Assembly: GCF_004014715.1 (NCBI RefSeq)
Contig: NZ_CP034835.1
Location: 1,426,001-1,490,000 of the forward strand
Length of the DNA stretch: 64,000 bases
Source of the DNA: Pseudoalteromonas sp. R3
GTDB taxonomy: Bacteria; Pseudomonadota; Gammaproteobacteria; Enterobacterales; Alteromonadaceae
Reading direction: 5' to 3'
Below the pieces are notes generated by a model that ran no database searches, was not told where the DNA came from, and saw nothing but the letters and a program-made list of their open reading frames with translations. The position numbers were made by a program, and so were the translations under genes. Position 1 is the first letter of the stretch. Each line of letters opens with the position of its first letter. This document shows positions 36,237-44,585 of this stretch, in pieces.

Positions 36237-38306
36237 TTAGAAGGTCACGCTAAACCCAATCGACGGGCGGATTGAGAAATCATCTTCCTCTTCCTCTATA
36301 TACAGGTCATTGACGGATTTAACTCTGTCATAATCCAGGTCGATATAAGAAATATTTTCCTGACCATAGGCGTTCATTAGTTCGAAAATTAATTTGCCAT
36401 CGTTACCAAATATCTCAGTTTTTCTCTCAAACCGAATATCCAGTCGGTGGTAAATTTTGAAGCGCTCAGAGAAGGGGTCGCCATAAACAGGTAAGAAACG
36501 ACCATCGTGATCAGGGTTTTCTCTCACACCAACAATGGGCGTATAAGCCTGACCACTGCGCGCGGTAAAGTTAAAACCACCTTGCCACTTTTCATTAATC
36601 TCATAGTGGAATACGGCATTAAATACCAGTGGTGTATCGGCGTAATAATCGCGGGTCACATTGCGACTCAGATCGGTACGTTCACTCTTTGAATAACTCA
36701 ATGCTATCCAGCCATACCAGTTATCGGTTTTATTTTTGTTAATTAACACATCCAAACCATATGCACGCCCTTCAACCTGGTTACTATATAAGTCGTCGGC
36801 ATTGGGACCATCATCTATGGCAAGTGGCAGGTCATCCATAGTCTTGTAATATCCTTCTATTGACCAGCTCCACTCGTCTTCGAGTTGCTGGCTGAATCCC
36901 AGTGTATAGTGATCCGCGGTTTGAGATTTAAGTTTAGGATTGCCTATTTCTGGCAGTATGTGTTCGACATTCTGCATGCGATTGTAACGCCCTGCTTTGG
37001 CAGTAAGAGTACTGTTTTCGGTAACGTAGTAGCTGATTGCTAAACGCGGTGAGGTAAAGGTTTCATCGGTGTATTTGTTATGCTGACTCTGCACTCCCAG
37101 CTCGCTCTGCCAGTCATCGCTCAGTTGCCAGATATGCGCGAGGCCAACAAAGCCACTATCGATGTCTATGCTGCGCTTACCGCTGATCCGCTCACCTTTT
37201 TTCAGGTCGCAGTCGGGATCTAATTCAGTACATAAGTACTGGAAAGTGTCGTAGCTATATTCTGTTTCGTTATCAAAGTAAGCGGCATCTAAGATCAGTT
37301 GATGGGCTGGATTAATACGGTAGTTCAGGCGTGCCTTGTAGGTATATTGTTTTTCCGACTCTTCTTCAAAATAGCCGGCAGATACCGTGGCGCGGCGGCC
37401 ATATTCCAGTCGGCCTGAATGGTCCAGCGCACCTATACCAACACGCAGGTGTAACTTGTCATTATAGTGGTCCCACAACACGTTCTGACTATTGAACTCC
37501 CTGATAAACCGCGCGTCCCCCTGAAACTCCGGGGTCTTCTGCGCCAGTTCGGAGCGTTCGTTAAACCCGGCTGCAGCGGAGTCTTCTGCGCCGGTAAAGT
37601 TGAAGGTCAGGGTGTTGTTGGCGTTAATATCCCACAAAAACTTGCCCTGATAGTCGTGATCGTCCGGTGCATCATTGATGATCACACCAGTTGGTTCGCC
37701 ATCGTCATCTTCAAGCTCCTCGCCTTCTTCAAAGAATAAGGGGAGGGTACTTTTTCGGCCCGAGACATAGAAAGCGGTGCTGTCACTCAGTTGTCCTTCA
37801 ACGAATACGCCTGCGTTAAACATGGTCAGATCCAGCGTTGTGGTGACTGGCTGGTATTTGGGGTTGCGCAGTGCCACGTCAAAGACTGCACCGGTGGCAT
37901 TGCTGTAACTTGTGCCATAGCCTGCAGAATAGAGCTGAAAGTCCTGGATAATATAGCGATTAAATATCGAGCTGCCGAAGTCATGGAAAATATAGCCCGC
38001 GGGCATAAAATCCACTTCAAACATATTGTCACTGGGAGAAGAACCTCGCACCGCTGGTGCACTCATTGAGCCGCCGGCTGCGACCACGCCAGGCAATGCG
38101 TAAACAGCGCGTAGTGGGTCGCCCATAGCACCGGGCATTTCTATCAATTTTTCTGTATCTTCAGTAATTTGAGAAGTAATAGAGCTGCGCTTGTAATGCA
38201 CTTCGATGTGTTCTATGTCTGCGCTAGTATTTGCCTGAGCTTGTAGCGCCATACAAATCATAATGGGCGACAGTACAAATGGTTGTTTGAGCGAGCAGAG
38301 TGTCAT
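36237..38306 (-). CDS. TonB-dependent receptor-like outer-membrane protein
   Basis: 689 residues, shorter than the other two receptors. The signal peptide ends near QAQA-N26. The plug (about 30-150) includes IEHIEVHYKRSSI, GAMGDPLRAVYALPGVVAAG and PAVRGSSPSDNMFEVDFMPAG, a form seen in receptors that carry a weak TonB box and a GDPLRA/LPGV motif. The barrel ends with RPSIGFSVTF, the C-terminal Phe being the outer-membrane insertion signal. Acidic loops (EEGEELEDDDGEP near 200 and EEEEDD near the end) may bind cations. The ligand is not predictable. The gene stands alone with a hairpin on each side. Confidence 0.9.
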   Translation of the reverse strand: MTLCSLKQPFVLSPIMICMALQAQANTSADIEHIEVHYKRSSITSQITEDTEKLIEMPGAMGDPLRAVYALPGVVAAGGSMSAPAVRGSSPSDNMFEVDFMPAGYIFHDFGSSIFNRYIIQDFQLYSAGYGTSYSNATGAVFDVALRNPKYQPVTTTLDLTMFNAGVFVEGQLSDSTAFYVSGRKSTLPLFFEEGEELEDDDGEPTGVIINDAPDDHDYQGKFLWDINANNTLTFNFTGAEDSAAAGFNERSELAQKTPEFQGDARFIREFNSQNVLWDHYNDKLHLRVGIGALDHSGRLEYGRRATVSAGYFEEESEKQYTYKARLNYRINPAHQLILDAAYFDNETEYSYDTFQYLCTELDPDCDLKKGERISGKRSIDIDSGFVGLAHIWQLSDDWQSELGVQSQHNKYTDETFTSPRLAISYYVTENSTLTAKAGRYNRMQNVEHILPEIGNPKLKSQTADHYTLGFSQQLEDEWSWSIEGYYKTMDDLPLAIDDGPNADDLYSNQVEGRAYGLDVLINKNKTDNWYGWIALSYSKSERTDLSRNVTRDYYADTPLVFNAVFHYEINEKWQGGFNFTARSGQAYTPIVGVRENPDHDGRFLPVYGDPFSERFKIYHRLDIRFERKTEIFGNDGKLIFELMNAYGQENISYIDLDYDRVKSVNDLYIEEEEDDFSIRPSIGFSVTF

Positions 38307-38439
38307 GTTAGTCCCTTGTTGAATCTAAGCTGAATAAGAATGGGGACTAGTGTATGAGAATAAATCGTACCTTTGTTTTACGTTAGGGTAAGAAATTGTC
38401 GATTACTCGAACACTTTCTTACACTTAGCGCAGCTTGAA

Positions 38440-38925
38440 TCAGAGTCTGGCACGTATCCCAAGCTCGCTGGAGTAGCCAACTGATCGCTCGACCACTTTC
38501 AGGTCATCTGATAATACATAATAAGTGGGATAGGCTTTGATCTTGTAATCGGAGGCAGTACTGCTATTGCCGAGTAAAACAGGCATGCTCAGTGATAAAT
38601 CCTCTACAAAGGCGCTGACAGCGTCTGTGTTTTCAAAGTCCAGCGCAATGGCAACGGCATTCACTTTGCCCGCCTCATGTAGCTTGTTAAGATTTGGCAT
38701 GCTGTATCGGCAAATACTGCACCAGGGGGCGAAAAAATAAACCACAGATTGCTGCCCTTGTAGCGACTTGATAGTGGCACGCTGTGTGGGTTGTTCTAGC
38801 AGGGGCAGTGCAAAATAGGGGGCAGGGGCTTTGCCATCGTCAGCTAGCATACCGAGTTCCTGGTAGGCAGTCACAGCCAGAAAAACAATGGCAAAAATAA
38901 TGAGTTGTAGAACTGTTTTTATCAT
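38440..38925 (-). CDS. Membrane-anchored thioredoxin-like (TlpA/redoxin) protein
   Basis: 161 residues from the ATG at 38925; in-frame TTG codons upstream (38937, 38985) are alternatives. An N-terminal hydrophobic helix (4-22) anchors a periplasmic thioredoxin fold. FFAPWCSICRYS holds the CxxC site (C-S-I-C) at about 69-72, and AYPTYYV gives the cis-Pro near 130. TlpA/ResA-like proteins reduce periplasmic disulfides, for instance in cytochrome c maturation. The gene follows the OlsF-like gene by 60 bases on the same strand and may be cotranscribed. No partner oxidoreductase is next to it, so the target is unknown. Confidence 0.85.
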   Translation of the reverse strand: MIKTVLQLIIFAIVFLAVTAYQELGMLADDGKAPAPYFALPLLEQPTQRATIKSLQGQQSVVYFFAPWCSICRYSMPNLNKLHEAGKVNAVAIALDFENTDAVSAFVEDLSLSMPVLLGNSSTASDYKIKAYPTYYVLSDDLKVVERSVGYSSELGIRARL

Positions 38926-38985
38926 GCGCGCTCGCAAATGTTGATTCCCGAGCGCGAGTATAAATAAAAAAACCGCAACAACCAA

Positions 38986-40707
38986 TCAGTCGTAGATGTT
39001 CTCTCCCAAATAACGCTTGGCTTTTTGGGGTTTGATCCGAGTCAAGTCAACTAAAACTAAGCCGTCGATACAGTTATTAAAATCAGGGTCTATGCTGAAA
39101 CTCAGGAAATTTACACCATCGGGCTCACATAGTTCAGTATATTGCTTGAACAAAGTCGGCACTTGCGCGCCCATGTTTGCCATGATGTGTTTGAGTTCAG
39201 CAAAATCCTCTTTAATATCATGACCACAAAATAGCTGAGCAAAGGCTTGTTGCTGGGAGGGCGTAAATTTAAACTCGTTTTTCGGGGTCGCGAGGGAGGC
39301 CAAATTTGAAAAGTAATGCTGGTAATGGTAAATAAGCATAGCTTTGGCTTTATCTGGCAGCGCGTTGGATAGACTAACTGCACCAAACAGATAGCGATGG
39401 TGCGGATAGCGTTTGACAAAAGCACCTATACCATACCAAAGGTAGTCCAGGCTTTTGCGTCCCCAATATTTTGGCTGTACAAAGCTTCTGCCTAATTCCA
39501 GGCCATGTTCAAAATAGGGTTGCATATGCTCAGAGTAATTAAACAAGCTGGTGGTATATAGGCCTTCCGTACCCTGTTCATTGATGACGGTTTGTGCACT
39601 AGCCAGCCGATAGGCGCCGACCAGTTCAAGGTGTTTCGCATCCCACAACACCAGGTGTTGGTAGTACATGTCATACTTATCTATATCGCGACGCTTGCCA
39701 CTGCCTTCACCAACGGCACGAAATGCGATTTCTCTTAATCTGCCCAGCTCACGGAAAATCGGTGAGCTACCCTGATATTGATACAGATATATCTGCATAC
39801 CATCCTGGGTTTCCCCCAAACGCTCGCAGGTTTCAATGGCCTGTTTGAGCTCTTTTTTACACTCCGGAACTGCGATTGGAGACTGAGTCTTTAGAGGTAG
39901 AGACTTTTTCGAGGTTAGTCGGTAGAGTTGCTTGCGGATCAGGGCAACAACTTCTTTGTCTTTGAGGTTTTCCAGCAGATAGGAGGCGGGTGGAATACTG
40001 GCACCAATCTCGAATTCCAGGGACTTTTGGCGCTGCTTAAACATTTCTTTGACCAGAAGCAAGCTGGCTAAGGGTTTGTAAATCATTGAAGTGCCGTAAA
40101 ATAGGGGGCTATTTTTGGCTTTGATATAGATGGGCAAAATAGGGCAGTTGGCCTTTTTGGCCATACGCAAAAACCCGGAGTTCCACTTGCAATCTTTAAT
40201 ACCTGTTGGCCCCAGGCGAGATACTTCTCCGGCCGGAAAAATAAGTAAGGCACCGTCTTGCTTAAGGTGGTGTTGAATATTGGCCAGCTCTTGTTTACGG
40301 CTTGCACCGGATAGATTATCTACCGGTAACAGCAGTGAGTGCATAGGAGTAATGGACATGAGCATTCTGTTGGCCACGACTTTTAAATCGGGACGCACCT
40401 GGGCCAATACTTTTATCAATGCCAGTGCATCTAATGAGCCAATTGGGTGATTGGCGACTATTACGACACTGCCTTCACTGGGAATGTGCTCAATTTGTTT
40501 GGGTTTAAAGCGTGCATCAAAGTCGAGCTCTTCCAAGACTTGTTCTACGAATTCAAGCCCCTGCAGGTGTGGGTAGGTATCAGCAAAGGCGACAAACTCC
40601 TGTTCATGAAGTAAGTATCCCAGACCCTTTTTTACTAACCCTTTTACTTTAGGTGAATTTTCTAATTGAGGCAGGTTTGCTTCAATGACCTTATCTACAC
40701 TGATCAT
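38986..40707 (-). CDS. olsF: Bifunctional ornithine-lipid synthase-like acyltransferase (OlsF type)
   Basis: 573 residues. The N-terminal half is a PlsC-like O-acyltransferase with VANHPIGSLDA (His 87, Asp 93), ending with FPAGEVSRLGP (about 177-187). The C-terminal half (about 310-500) is an OlsB/hemolysin-type GNAT N-acyltransferase: LREIAFRAVGEGSGKRRDIDKYD and VGAYRL are typical. This fusion is the known arrangement of OlsF, which makes ornithine lipids in two steps (N-acylation of ornithine, then O-acylation), replacing phospholipid when phosphate is scarce. A PHO-box-like pair of repeats sits about 63 bases upstream of the ATG. Assignment rests on architecture; substrate amino acid could differ. 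Confidence 0.82.
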   Translation of the reverse strand: MISVDKVIEANLPQLENSPKVKGLVKKGLGYLLHEQEFVAFADTYPHLQGLEFVEQVLEELDFDARFKPKQIEHIPSEGSVVIVANHPIGSLDALALIKVLAQVRPDLKVVANRMLMSITPMHSLLLPVDNLSGASRKQELANIQHHLKQDGALLIFPAGEVSRLGPTGIKDCKWNSGFLRMAKKANCPILPIYIKAKNSPLFYGTSMIYKPLASLLLVKEMFKQRQKSLEFEIGASIPPASYLLENLKDKEVVALIRKQLYRLTSKKSLPLKTQSPIAVPECKKELKQAIETCERLGETQDGMQIYLYQYQGSSPIFRELGRLREIAFRAVGEGSGKRRDIDKYDMYYQHLVLWDAKHLELVGAYRLASAQTVINEQGTEGLYTTSLFNYSEHMQPYFEHGLELGRSFVQPKYWGRKSLDYLWYGIGAFVKRYPHHRYLFGAVSLSNALPDKAKAMLIYHYQHYFSNLASLATPKNEFKFTPSQQQAFAQLFCGHDIKEDFAELKHIMANMGAQVPTLFKQYTELCEPDGVNFLSFSIDPDFNNCIDGLVLVDLTRIKPQKAKRYLGENIYD

Positions 40708-40770
40708 ATTTCAATTCTCACGTTTTATAACCGCTTTTCATCAAGATTAAAAACTCTCCATGACAAACAA

Positions 40771-40788
40771 GTTGCAGCTGTATGTCAG
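40771..40788 (-). promoter_or_regulatory. Possible PHO box upstream of the OlsF-like gene
   Basis: Read on the minus strand: CTGACAT, 4 bases ACAG, then CTGCAAC. The E. coli PhoB box is two CTGTCAT-like heptamers 4 bases apart. The first copy matches 6 of 7, the second 5 of 7 against CTGTCAC. Weak alone, but it fits the phosphate-stress role known for OlsF. Confidence 0.4.
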
Positions 40789-40870
40789 TTTGATGGCTAT
40801 CGTGTAAGTACAACTTAAGATTGGATTTTTGTTACAGTAGTGGCGATTGAAAAAGAATAAGGGAAAGAGC

Positions 40871-41791
40871 ATGGCATTATTAGTCTGTGTAACGGGCAGA
40901 GACAACAGCAAACTGATGGCGCAGCTGAGAGTACACCTGCCGGGGGTAGACATCAGAGAGTGGCCTGAAGGAGGTAATCTGGCTGAGGTTGAATTTGTTT
41001 TGGCCTGGAATGCACCTGACTCTCTATGGCAACAGTTGCCTAATCTCAAAGTGGTTCAGTCCTTTGGTGCTGGTGTCGACGGTATTCCATTGTCTGAGTT
41101 GCCGCCAGAGGTCAGGGTATGTCGGATAGTGGATCCGGCGCTTGCAGACGATATGGCGCAATACGTGCTTGGGCATGTGTTGGCGCATAAGCTCCGTTTA
41201 CCACTGTATTACCAACAGCAGCAACAGCAACTTTGGCGTCCTAAGCGGGCAAGTGGTGGTAACCGGGTCGGTATTATGGGACTGGGACAACTTGGTCAGG
41301 TGGTTGCCAAAAAGATGCAGCAAAACAACTTTGAAGTCATAGGCTGGTCCAGAAGTGAGAAAACTTTGCCGGGTATTTCACAGTTTTGGGGAGCAGAACA
41401 GCTTCATTTGTTTGCGTCACAGTGTGATTATCTTGTTTGTCTATTGCCATTAACACCACAAACCAGAGGGATTTTGGACAACACGTTATTTCAGTCGATG
41501 CCTTCGCATGGTGTCATTATTAACGTAGCCCGAGGTGCGCATATTAATGAAGCAGATCTGCTGCATGCACTGAATACAGAGCAGATAGCCGCTGCCACGC
41601 TGGATGTTTTTGTACAGGAGCCGGTTGCTGAGGAACACCCGTTCTGGCGCCATCCAAAAATCACGATGACACCTCATGTAGCAGCGCTGACAAGCATGAA
41701 AACCGCAATGGCACAGATTGTTTCGAATATGAAGGCAATGCAGAGCAATGAACCTTTATCTCATTGTGTTGACACTACCTTAGGTTATTAA
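40871..41791 (+). CDS. ghrA: Glyoxylate/hydroxypyruvate reductase A (D-2-hydroxyacid dehydrogenase)
   Basis: 306 residues from the ATG at 40871, preceded by AAGGGAAAGAG; an upstream TTG is not needed. The Rossmann motif is GIMGLGQLGQVVAKK (about 134-148). The catalytic residues lie in NVARGAHINEADL (Arg, about 218-230), the Glu in VFVQEPVAEEHPFW and the His in MTPHVAAL (about 276-283), as in GhrA. It reduces glyoxylate and hydroxypyruvate with NADPH. Standing alone, it is divergent from the OlsF-like gene with a 163-base gap that carries both promoters. Closely related enzymes act on other 2-ketoacids. Confidence 0.9.
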   Translation: MALLVCVTGRDNSKLMAQLRVHLPGVDIREWPEGGNLAEVEFVLAWNAPDSLWQQLPNLKVVQSFGAGVDGIPLSELPPEVRVCRIVDPALADDMAQYVLGHVLAHKLRLPLYYQQQQQQLWRPKRASGGNRVGIMGLGQLGQVVAKKMQQNNFEVIGWSRSEKTLPGISQFWGAEQLHLFASQCDYLVCLLPLTPQTRGILDNTLFQSMPSHGVIINVARGAHINEADLLHALNTEQIAAATLDVFVQEPVAEEHPFWRHPKITMTPHVAALTSMKTAMAQIVSNMKAMQSNEPLSHCVDTTLGY

Positions 41792-41850
41792 AGGGCACGA
41801 GCTTTCTTTGCAGTCATTGAACGGAAAAAACGACCTTGACTAATGTGGCT

Positions 41851-41874
41851 GAAGAGTAACTATGGTTACTCTTC
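41851..41874. terminator. Hairpin after ghrA
   Basis: A perfect 10-bp stem (GAAGAGTAAC / GTTACTCTTC) with a 4-base loop, 60 bases past the ghrA stop codon, without a T tract. Confidence 0.5.
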
Positions 41875-41993
41875 TAATGGGGCGTAAACACAGGATTGCC
41901 CCTTGTATAAAATACTGTATAAAAAAACATCTTGTGACATCTTATTACATTCAGTAAGTTATCAAAAAAACAATAATAAATGAGTCGCTCGTT

Positions 41994-42149
41994 ATGAATA
42001 GTAACCAAGGTGGCGTGAAGTTATCCGTCGTGCTCTTGTCGGTCATTGTGTTGGGTGTTATGGCTTGGTTTAACCAAGCTAATGCTGAAGCGGTTCCTGC
42101 AGTCCAGCAAACCGAAGAGGAAGTCAACCTTATCGCTGAGGTTGACTAA
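41994..42149 (+). CDS. Small exported or membrane protein, 51 residues
   Basis: 51 residues: a basic N-terminus, a hydrophobic run LSVVLLSVIVLGVMAWF (about 10-26) and an acidic tail (TEEEVNLIAEVD). It could be a signal peptide cleaved after ANA, leaving about 20 residues, or a single-pass membrane protein. The ribosome site is poor, but a terminator with a T tract begins at its stop codon, which argues for a real transcript. The gene before it, ghrA, has its own hairpin. No family recognised. Confidence 0.5.
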   Translation: MNSNQGGVKLSVVLLSVIVLGVMAWFNQANAEAVPAVQQTEEEVNLIAEVD

Positions 42150-42181
42150 GTGATAGCTGCTCACGCTGCTATCACCTTTTT
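42150..42181 (+). terminator. Rho-independent terminator of the 51-residue gene
   Basis: Stem GTGATAGC / GCTATCAC, 10-base loop, then CTTTTT. It starts directly after the stop codon and overlaps the end of smrA on the other strand. Confidence 0.75.
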
Positions 42182-42753
42182 GCATGTCGCTCTCGGTTCT
42201 CTACTTTTTTCTCTTCGCTTTTTTTGAGTAAAACATAGGTTGAGCCATTTCCCCCATGGCAACTCAAAGCCGAATGAAAAGCCAAAACCTGGGGCATCTC
42301 CTGCAACCACTTATTACAGTAGCTTTTCAAAATTGCCGGGAAAGGCTTACTTTTTAAGCCAATACCATGGCGTATTAGCAATACCCTGATACTGCGTTGA
42401 TGACAGTCAGTAATGAAGTCAAAAAGAGATTTTCTGGCTTCTCGGAATGGCTTTCCATGTAAGTCCAGCGTTGCGTCTATTTGATATTTACCAAGCCTGA
42501 GATTTTTGAACACGCCTTGCTGCACGCCATCTTTTTTGTAGCTGAGCAAATCATGAGGGTCGAGCAAGTCGACATACTCAGTCGAAAGAAAGTTGGGATC
42601 GAAGTCCTGTTCCTGCTCTGCTGCTTCTCTGCGTGCAAGTTGTGCCAGAGTCGGTTCGTTTTGTTGACGTTTTAGTTGAGCTTGATTGTCTTGTGCCAAA
42701 GGGACAACGTCTCCCATAGAGGCAAGAAAAAGTTCTTCATCTGTCATGGCCAT
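42172..42753 (-). CDS. smrA: Smr-domain protein SmrA
   Basis: 193 residues. The N-terminal part (about 1-85) is the family-specific extension starting MTDEELFLASMGDVVPL. The Smr domain (about 88-175) has DLHGKPFREARKSLFDFI (D-L-H-G nuclease motif), LIRHGIGLKSKP (GxG) and SCHGGNGSTYVLLKK. The ending ENRERHAKR matches E. coli SmrA/YdaL as I remember it. E. coli SmrA has Mg-dependent DNA endonuclease activity. Its tail overlaps the terminator of the opposite gene. The likely start is MAMTDEE with the upstream ATG; the second ATG is equally possible. Confidence 0.88.
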   Translation of the reverse strand: MAMTDEELFLASMGDVVPLAQDNQAQLKRQQNEPTLAQLARREAAEQEQDFDPNFLSTEYVDLLDPHDLLSYKKDGVQQGVFKNLRLGKYQIDATLDLHGKPFREARKSLFDFITDCHQRSIRVLLIRHGIGLKSKPFPAILKSYCNKWLQEMPQVLAFHSALSCHGGNGSTYVLLKKSEEKKVENRERHAKR

Positions 42754-42885
42754 ACTGCGTCTCCAAAACCAACGGGTGTGGCCAGATTGTAGCGCAGGCT
42801 AAGACATTAGAAAATATCTTTAGAAGCCTCTTCGGGGGTTTATAGCCTGCAACGCAAGGTATGTGATGGTGCAGGCTAGTTAAAA

Positions 42886-43125
42886 CTAAGGCGTGTTGTA
42901 CTGCTCGTGGGTAAAAAGCTTGAACAGATAAAATGAATTTATCAGAATTAAACCTAAGTTTGAAATCACTGAAGTATTCATCAGATCCAGGCTGAACAAG
43001 AGAAACAGGATGCTGCAGGTCGCCAATGCTGCACCGCGCAGCAGGGTCTTATGGTTAATAAAAAAGGCACCAAATCCTAGCACTAGCAGTAATAAATTAA
43101 GTAGCCAGTCAAATTCGTTCGGCAT
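42886..43125 (-). CDS. Small membrane protein, two or three helices
   Basis: 79 residues from the ATG at 43125; an in-frame TTG at 43134 is less likely. It consists of hydrophobic segments (about 6-24, 28-44 and 50-68) separated by short loops, so it is an inner-membrane protein of unknown function. No Cys, no catalytic motif and no family recognised. It lies between smrA and the Gln-rich membrane protein on the same strand with spacers of about 130 and 100 bases, so it is probably a separate unit. Confidence 0.65.
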   Translation of the reverse strand: MPNEFDWLLNLLLLVLGFGAFFINHKTLLRGAALATCSILFLLFSLDLMNTSVISNLGLILINSFYLFKLFTHEQYNTP

Positions 43126-43157
43126 GATCGTCAAAGTACTCCAGGTTGTTCAATAAA

Positions 43158-43177
43158 GGGGCGCCATTATGCGCCCC
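43158..43177 (-). terminator. Terminator of the Gln/Lys-rich membrane protein gene
   Basis: Stem GGGGCGC / GCGCCCC with a 6-base loop, followed leftward by TTTATT. It lies 50 bases after the stop codon. Confidence 0.7.
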
Positions 43178-43227
43178 AACCCCGGTCTCTTCAAACGAGT
43201 ATTTTTATAATTTTCAGATTAGTTTTT

Positions 43228-43686
43228 CTAATCTAAAACTAGCTTTACAAGCGCCGAAATAAATCCTTGTTGCTCTATAATTTGATACTTCTGGCAGGAG
43301 TCTGGATCGCTTTCATCCTGACACAAATAGAGCGTATTTCGCTCTAAAGCTGGTCTGATATGCAGGTTTGAGTCGAACAAAATGGGCTGAACCCCAGGTA
43401 AACCTGGCCAATATACACTCTGTGCAACCAGGCCGAGCTTTTCGTAAGTGATGAGTTTAGGTTTGGGAAAAATGATAATTAGAAGCAGTATAATGGCTGC
43501 GACAATCCAACGGCTTTTATTTGGTCTAACTTCTTCTTGTTGTGCAGCAGCAAGTTGTGCCTGTTGCTGTTGTTGTAATGCTCGTTGTTGTTGAGGTGAT
43601 AAACGTTTTTTTTGTGACGGTCGTTTTTTCTTGGACCTGGCATCTACCTGATTGAGTAGAGTTTGTTTTTTTGGTCTTTGTGCCAT
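43228..43686 (-). CDS. Unrecognised single-pass membrane protein with basic, Gln-rich N-terminus
   Basis: 152 residues. The N-terminal 55 residues are Lys/Arg/Gln-rich (KKKRPSQKKRLSPQQQR), probably cytoplasmic and possibly RNA/DNA-binding or a disordered linker. One strong transmembrane helix follows (about 59-73, WIVAAIILLLIIIF), then about 75 residues, probably periplasmic, with Cys at about 126 and 134 that could form a disulfide (YLCQDESDPDSC). A CAG-like repeat tract codes for the Q-rich run, so length may vary between strains. No family recognised. The ATG at 43686 opens the frame; it is divergent from the response-regulator pseudogene. Confidence 0.7.
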   Translation of the reverse strand: MAQRPKKQTLLNQVDARSKKKRPSQKKRLSPQQQRALQQQQQAQLAAAQQEEVRPNKSRWIVAAIILLLIIIFPKPKLITYEKLGLVAQSVYWPGLPGVQPILFDSNLHIRPALERNTLYLCQDESDPDSCQKYQIIEQQGFISALVKLVLD

Positions 43687-43775
43687 GCTTTGCTATAGCC
43701 TTTTGTTTGCAGGACTCTATAATAGTTCTATGCTAATAATAGCGCATTTCAATTGACTAGCCCACGGGAAAGGAT

Positions 43776-44172
43776 ATGGAACAACAAATCTCTATACTAA
43801 TTGTTGATGACGTAGGCACTGTTCGCAGTTTCTTACATCAAACTCTGATGCATCTGGGGATCGATAATGTTAAAGAAGCATCGACTGCGAAACAATGTAT
43901 TACCGCCTGTGAGGAACGTCACTTTGATATCGTTTTTTTGATATCGTTTTTTAGATATCGAACTACCTGACGGGGATGGAAAGGAGCTAATTGCGGAGCT
44001 TGCCGAGATTAATCCGGATATCAATGTAGTGATGGTGTCAGCACACTCAACAGTTGATAATGTGAAAGATGCAATTGAACGGGGAGCAAAAGGGTTTGTT
44101 GTTAAGCCTTTTTCGCCAAAGAAAATTGCGGCGATGCTAAAGAAGTTTTATCCAAAGCTAGAGTTAGCTTAA
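43776..44172 (+). pseudogene. Single-domain response regulator, frameshifted by a 13-bp net insertion
   Basis: Frame one reads MEQQISILIVDDVGTVRSFL... through HFDIVFL, a typical receiver start with acidic D-D at 10-11. It then stops at TGA 43968-43970. A second frame from 43954 continues DIELPDGDGKELIAELAEINPD...VVKPFSPKKIAAMLKKFY and ends at TAA 44170. The join lies in GATATCGT7-GATATCGT6-A-GATATCG (43926-43960). Deleting the middle 13 bases (43940-43952) restores a 127-residue receiver with phospho-acceptor Asp in FLDIELP and Lys in VVKPF. So the break falls at the phosphorylation site. It may be a dead gene or a slippage-controlled one. Single-domain receivers such as this resemble CheY or Spo0F-like signal relays. 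Confidence 0.85.
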
Positions 44173-44280
44173 CTGCTGGCTTATTATATTTGGTTTGGGC
44201 AATGAGTATTGACACACTTCCGTCCAGAGGACTTGTGTCTACTGCCTGAGTCAGCAGCGTAGAAGCTTTCTTCCAGACAT

Positions 44281-44308
44281 AAAAAAACCGACTTACGTCG
44301 GCTTTTTC
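44281..44308 (-). terminator. Rho-independent terminator of rpsT
   Basis: Read leftward: AAAAAGCCGAC, loop GTAA-like, GTCGGTTTTTTT, an 11-bp stem with one G-T pair and seven T residues, 17 bases after the stop codon. Confidence 0.93.
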
Positions 44309-44324
44309 ATATCCAAAACCACAA

Positions 44325-44585
44325 TTATAGCGCTTTGATCTTAGCAGCTAGGCGGCTCTTATGACGAGCAGCTTTGTTTTTGTGGATAAGACCTTTAGTT
44401 GCGTAACGGTCCAGGATAGGTGTAGCAACAGCGAAAGCTTGCTGTGCAGCTTCTTTGTCACCAGCTTCAATAGCAGCTACTACTTTTTTGAAGTAAGTAC
44501 GCATCATTGAACGACGGCTTGCGTTGTGCTGACGGCGTTTTTCGCTAGTGATAGCGCGTTTTTTTGCAGACTTGATGTTAGCCAA
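44325..44585 (-). CDS. rpsT: 30S ribosomal protein S20
   Basis: 86 residues, identical in layout to E. coli S20 ([12 protein letters not shown]..., [31 protein letters not shown]). It is a primary 16S rRNA-binding protein. The start codon is TTG at 44585, preceded by AGGAG six bases upstream. E. coli rpsT also starts with UUG, which takes part in its translational autoregulation, so the weak start seems conserved. A promoter (TTGACT, 17 bases, CATATT) is at 44633-44661. It is divergent from murJ, as in many gammaproteobacteria. Confidence 0.98.
   Translation of the reverse strand: MANIKSAKKRAITSEKRRQHNASRRSMMRTYFKKVVAAIEAGDKEAAQQAFAVATPILDRYATKGLIHKNKAARHKSRLAAKIKAL

Noticed and set aside
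38388..38422. Hairpin-like repeat GTAAGAAA / TTTCTTAC upstream of the third TonB-dependent receptor
   Set aside because: AT-rich, only 8 bp, with a 19-base loop and no T tract; not clearly more than chance.
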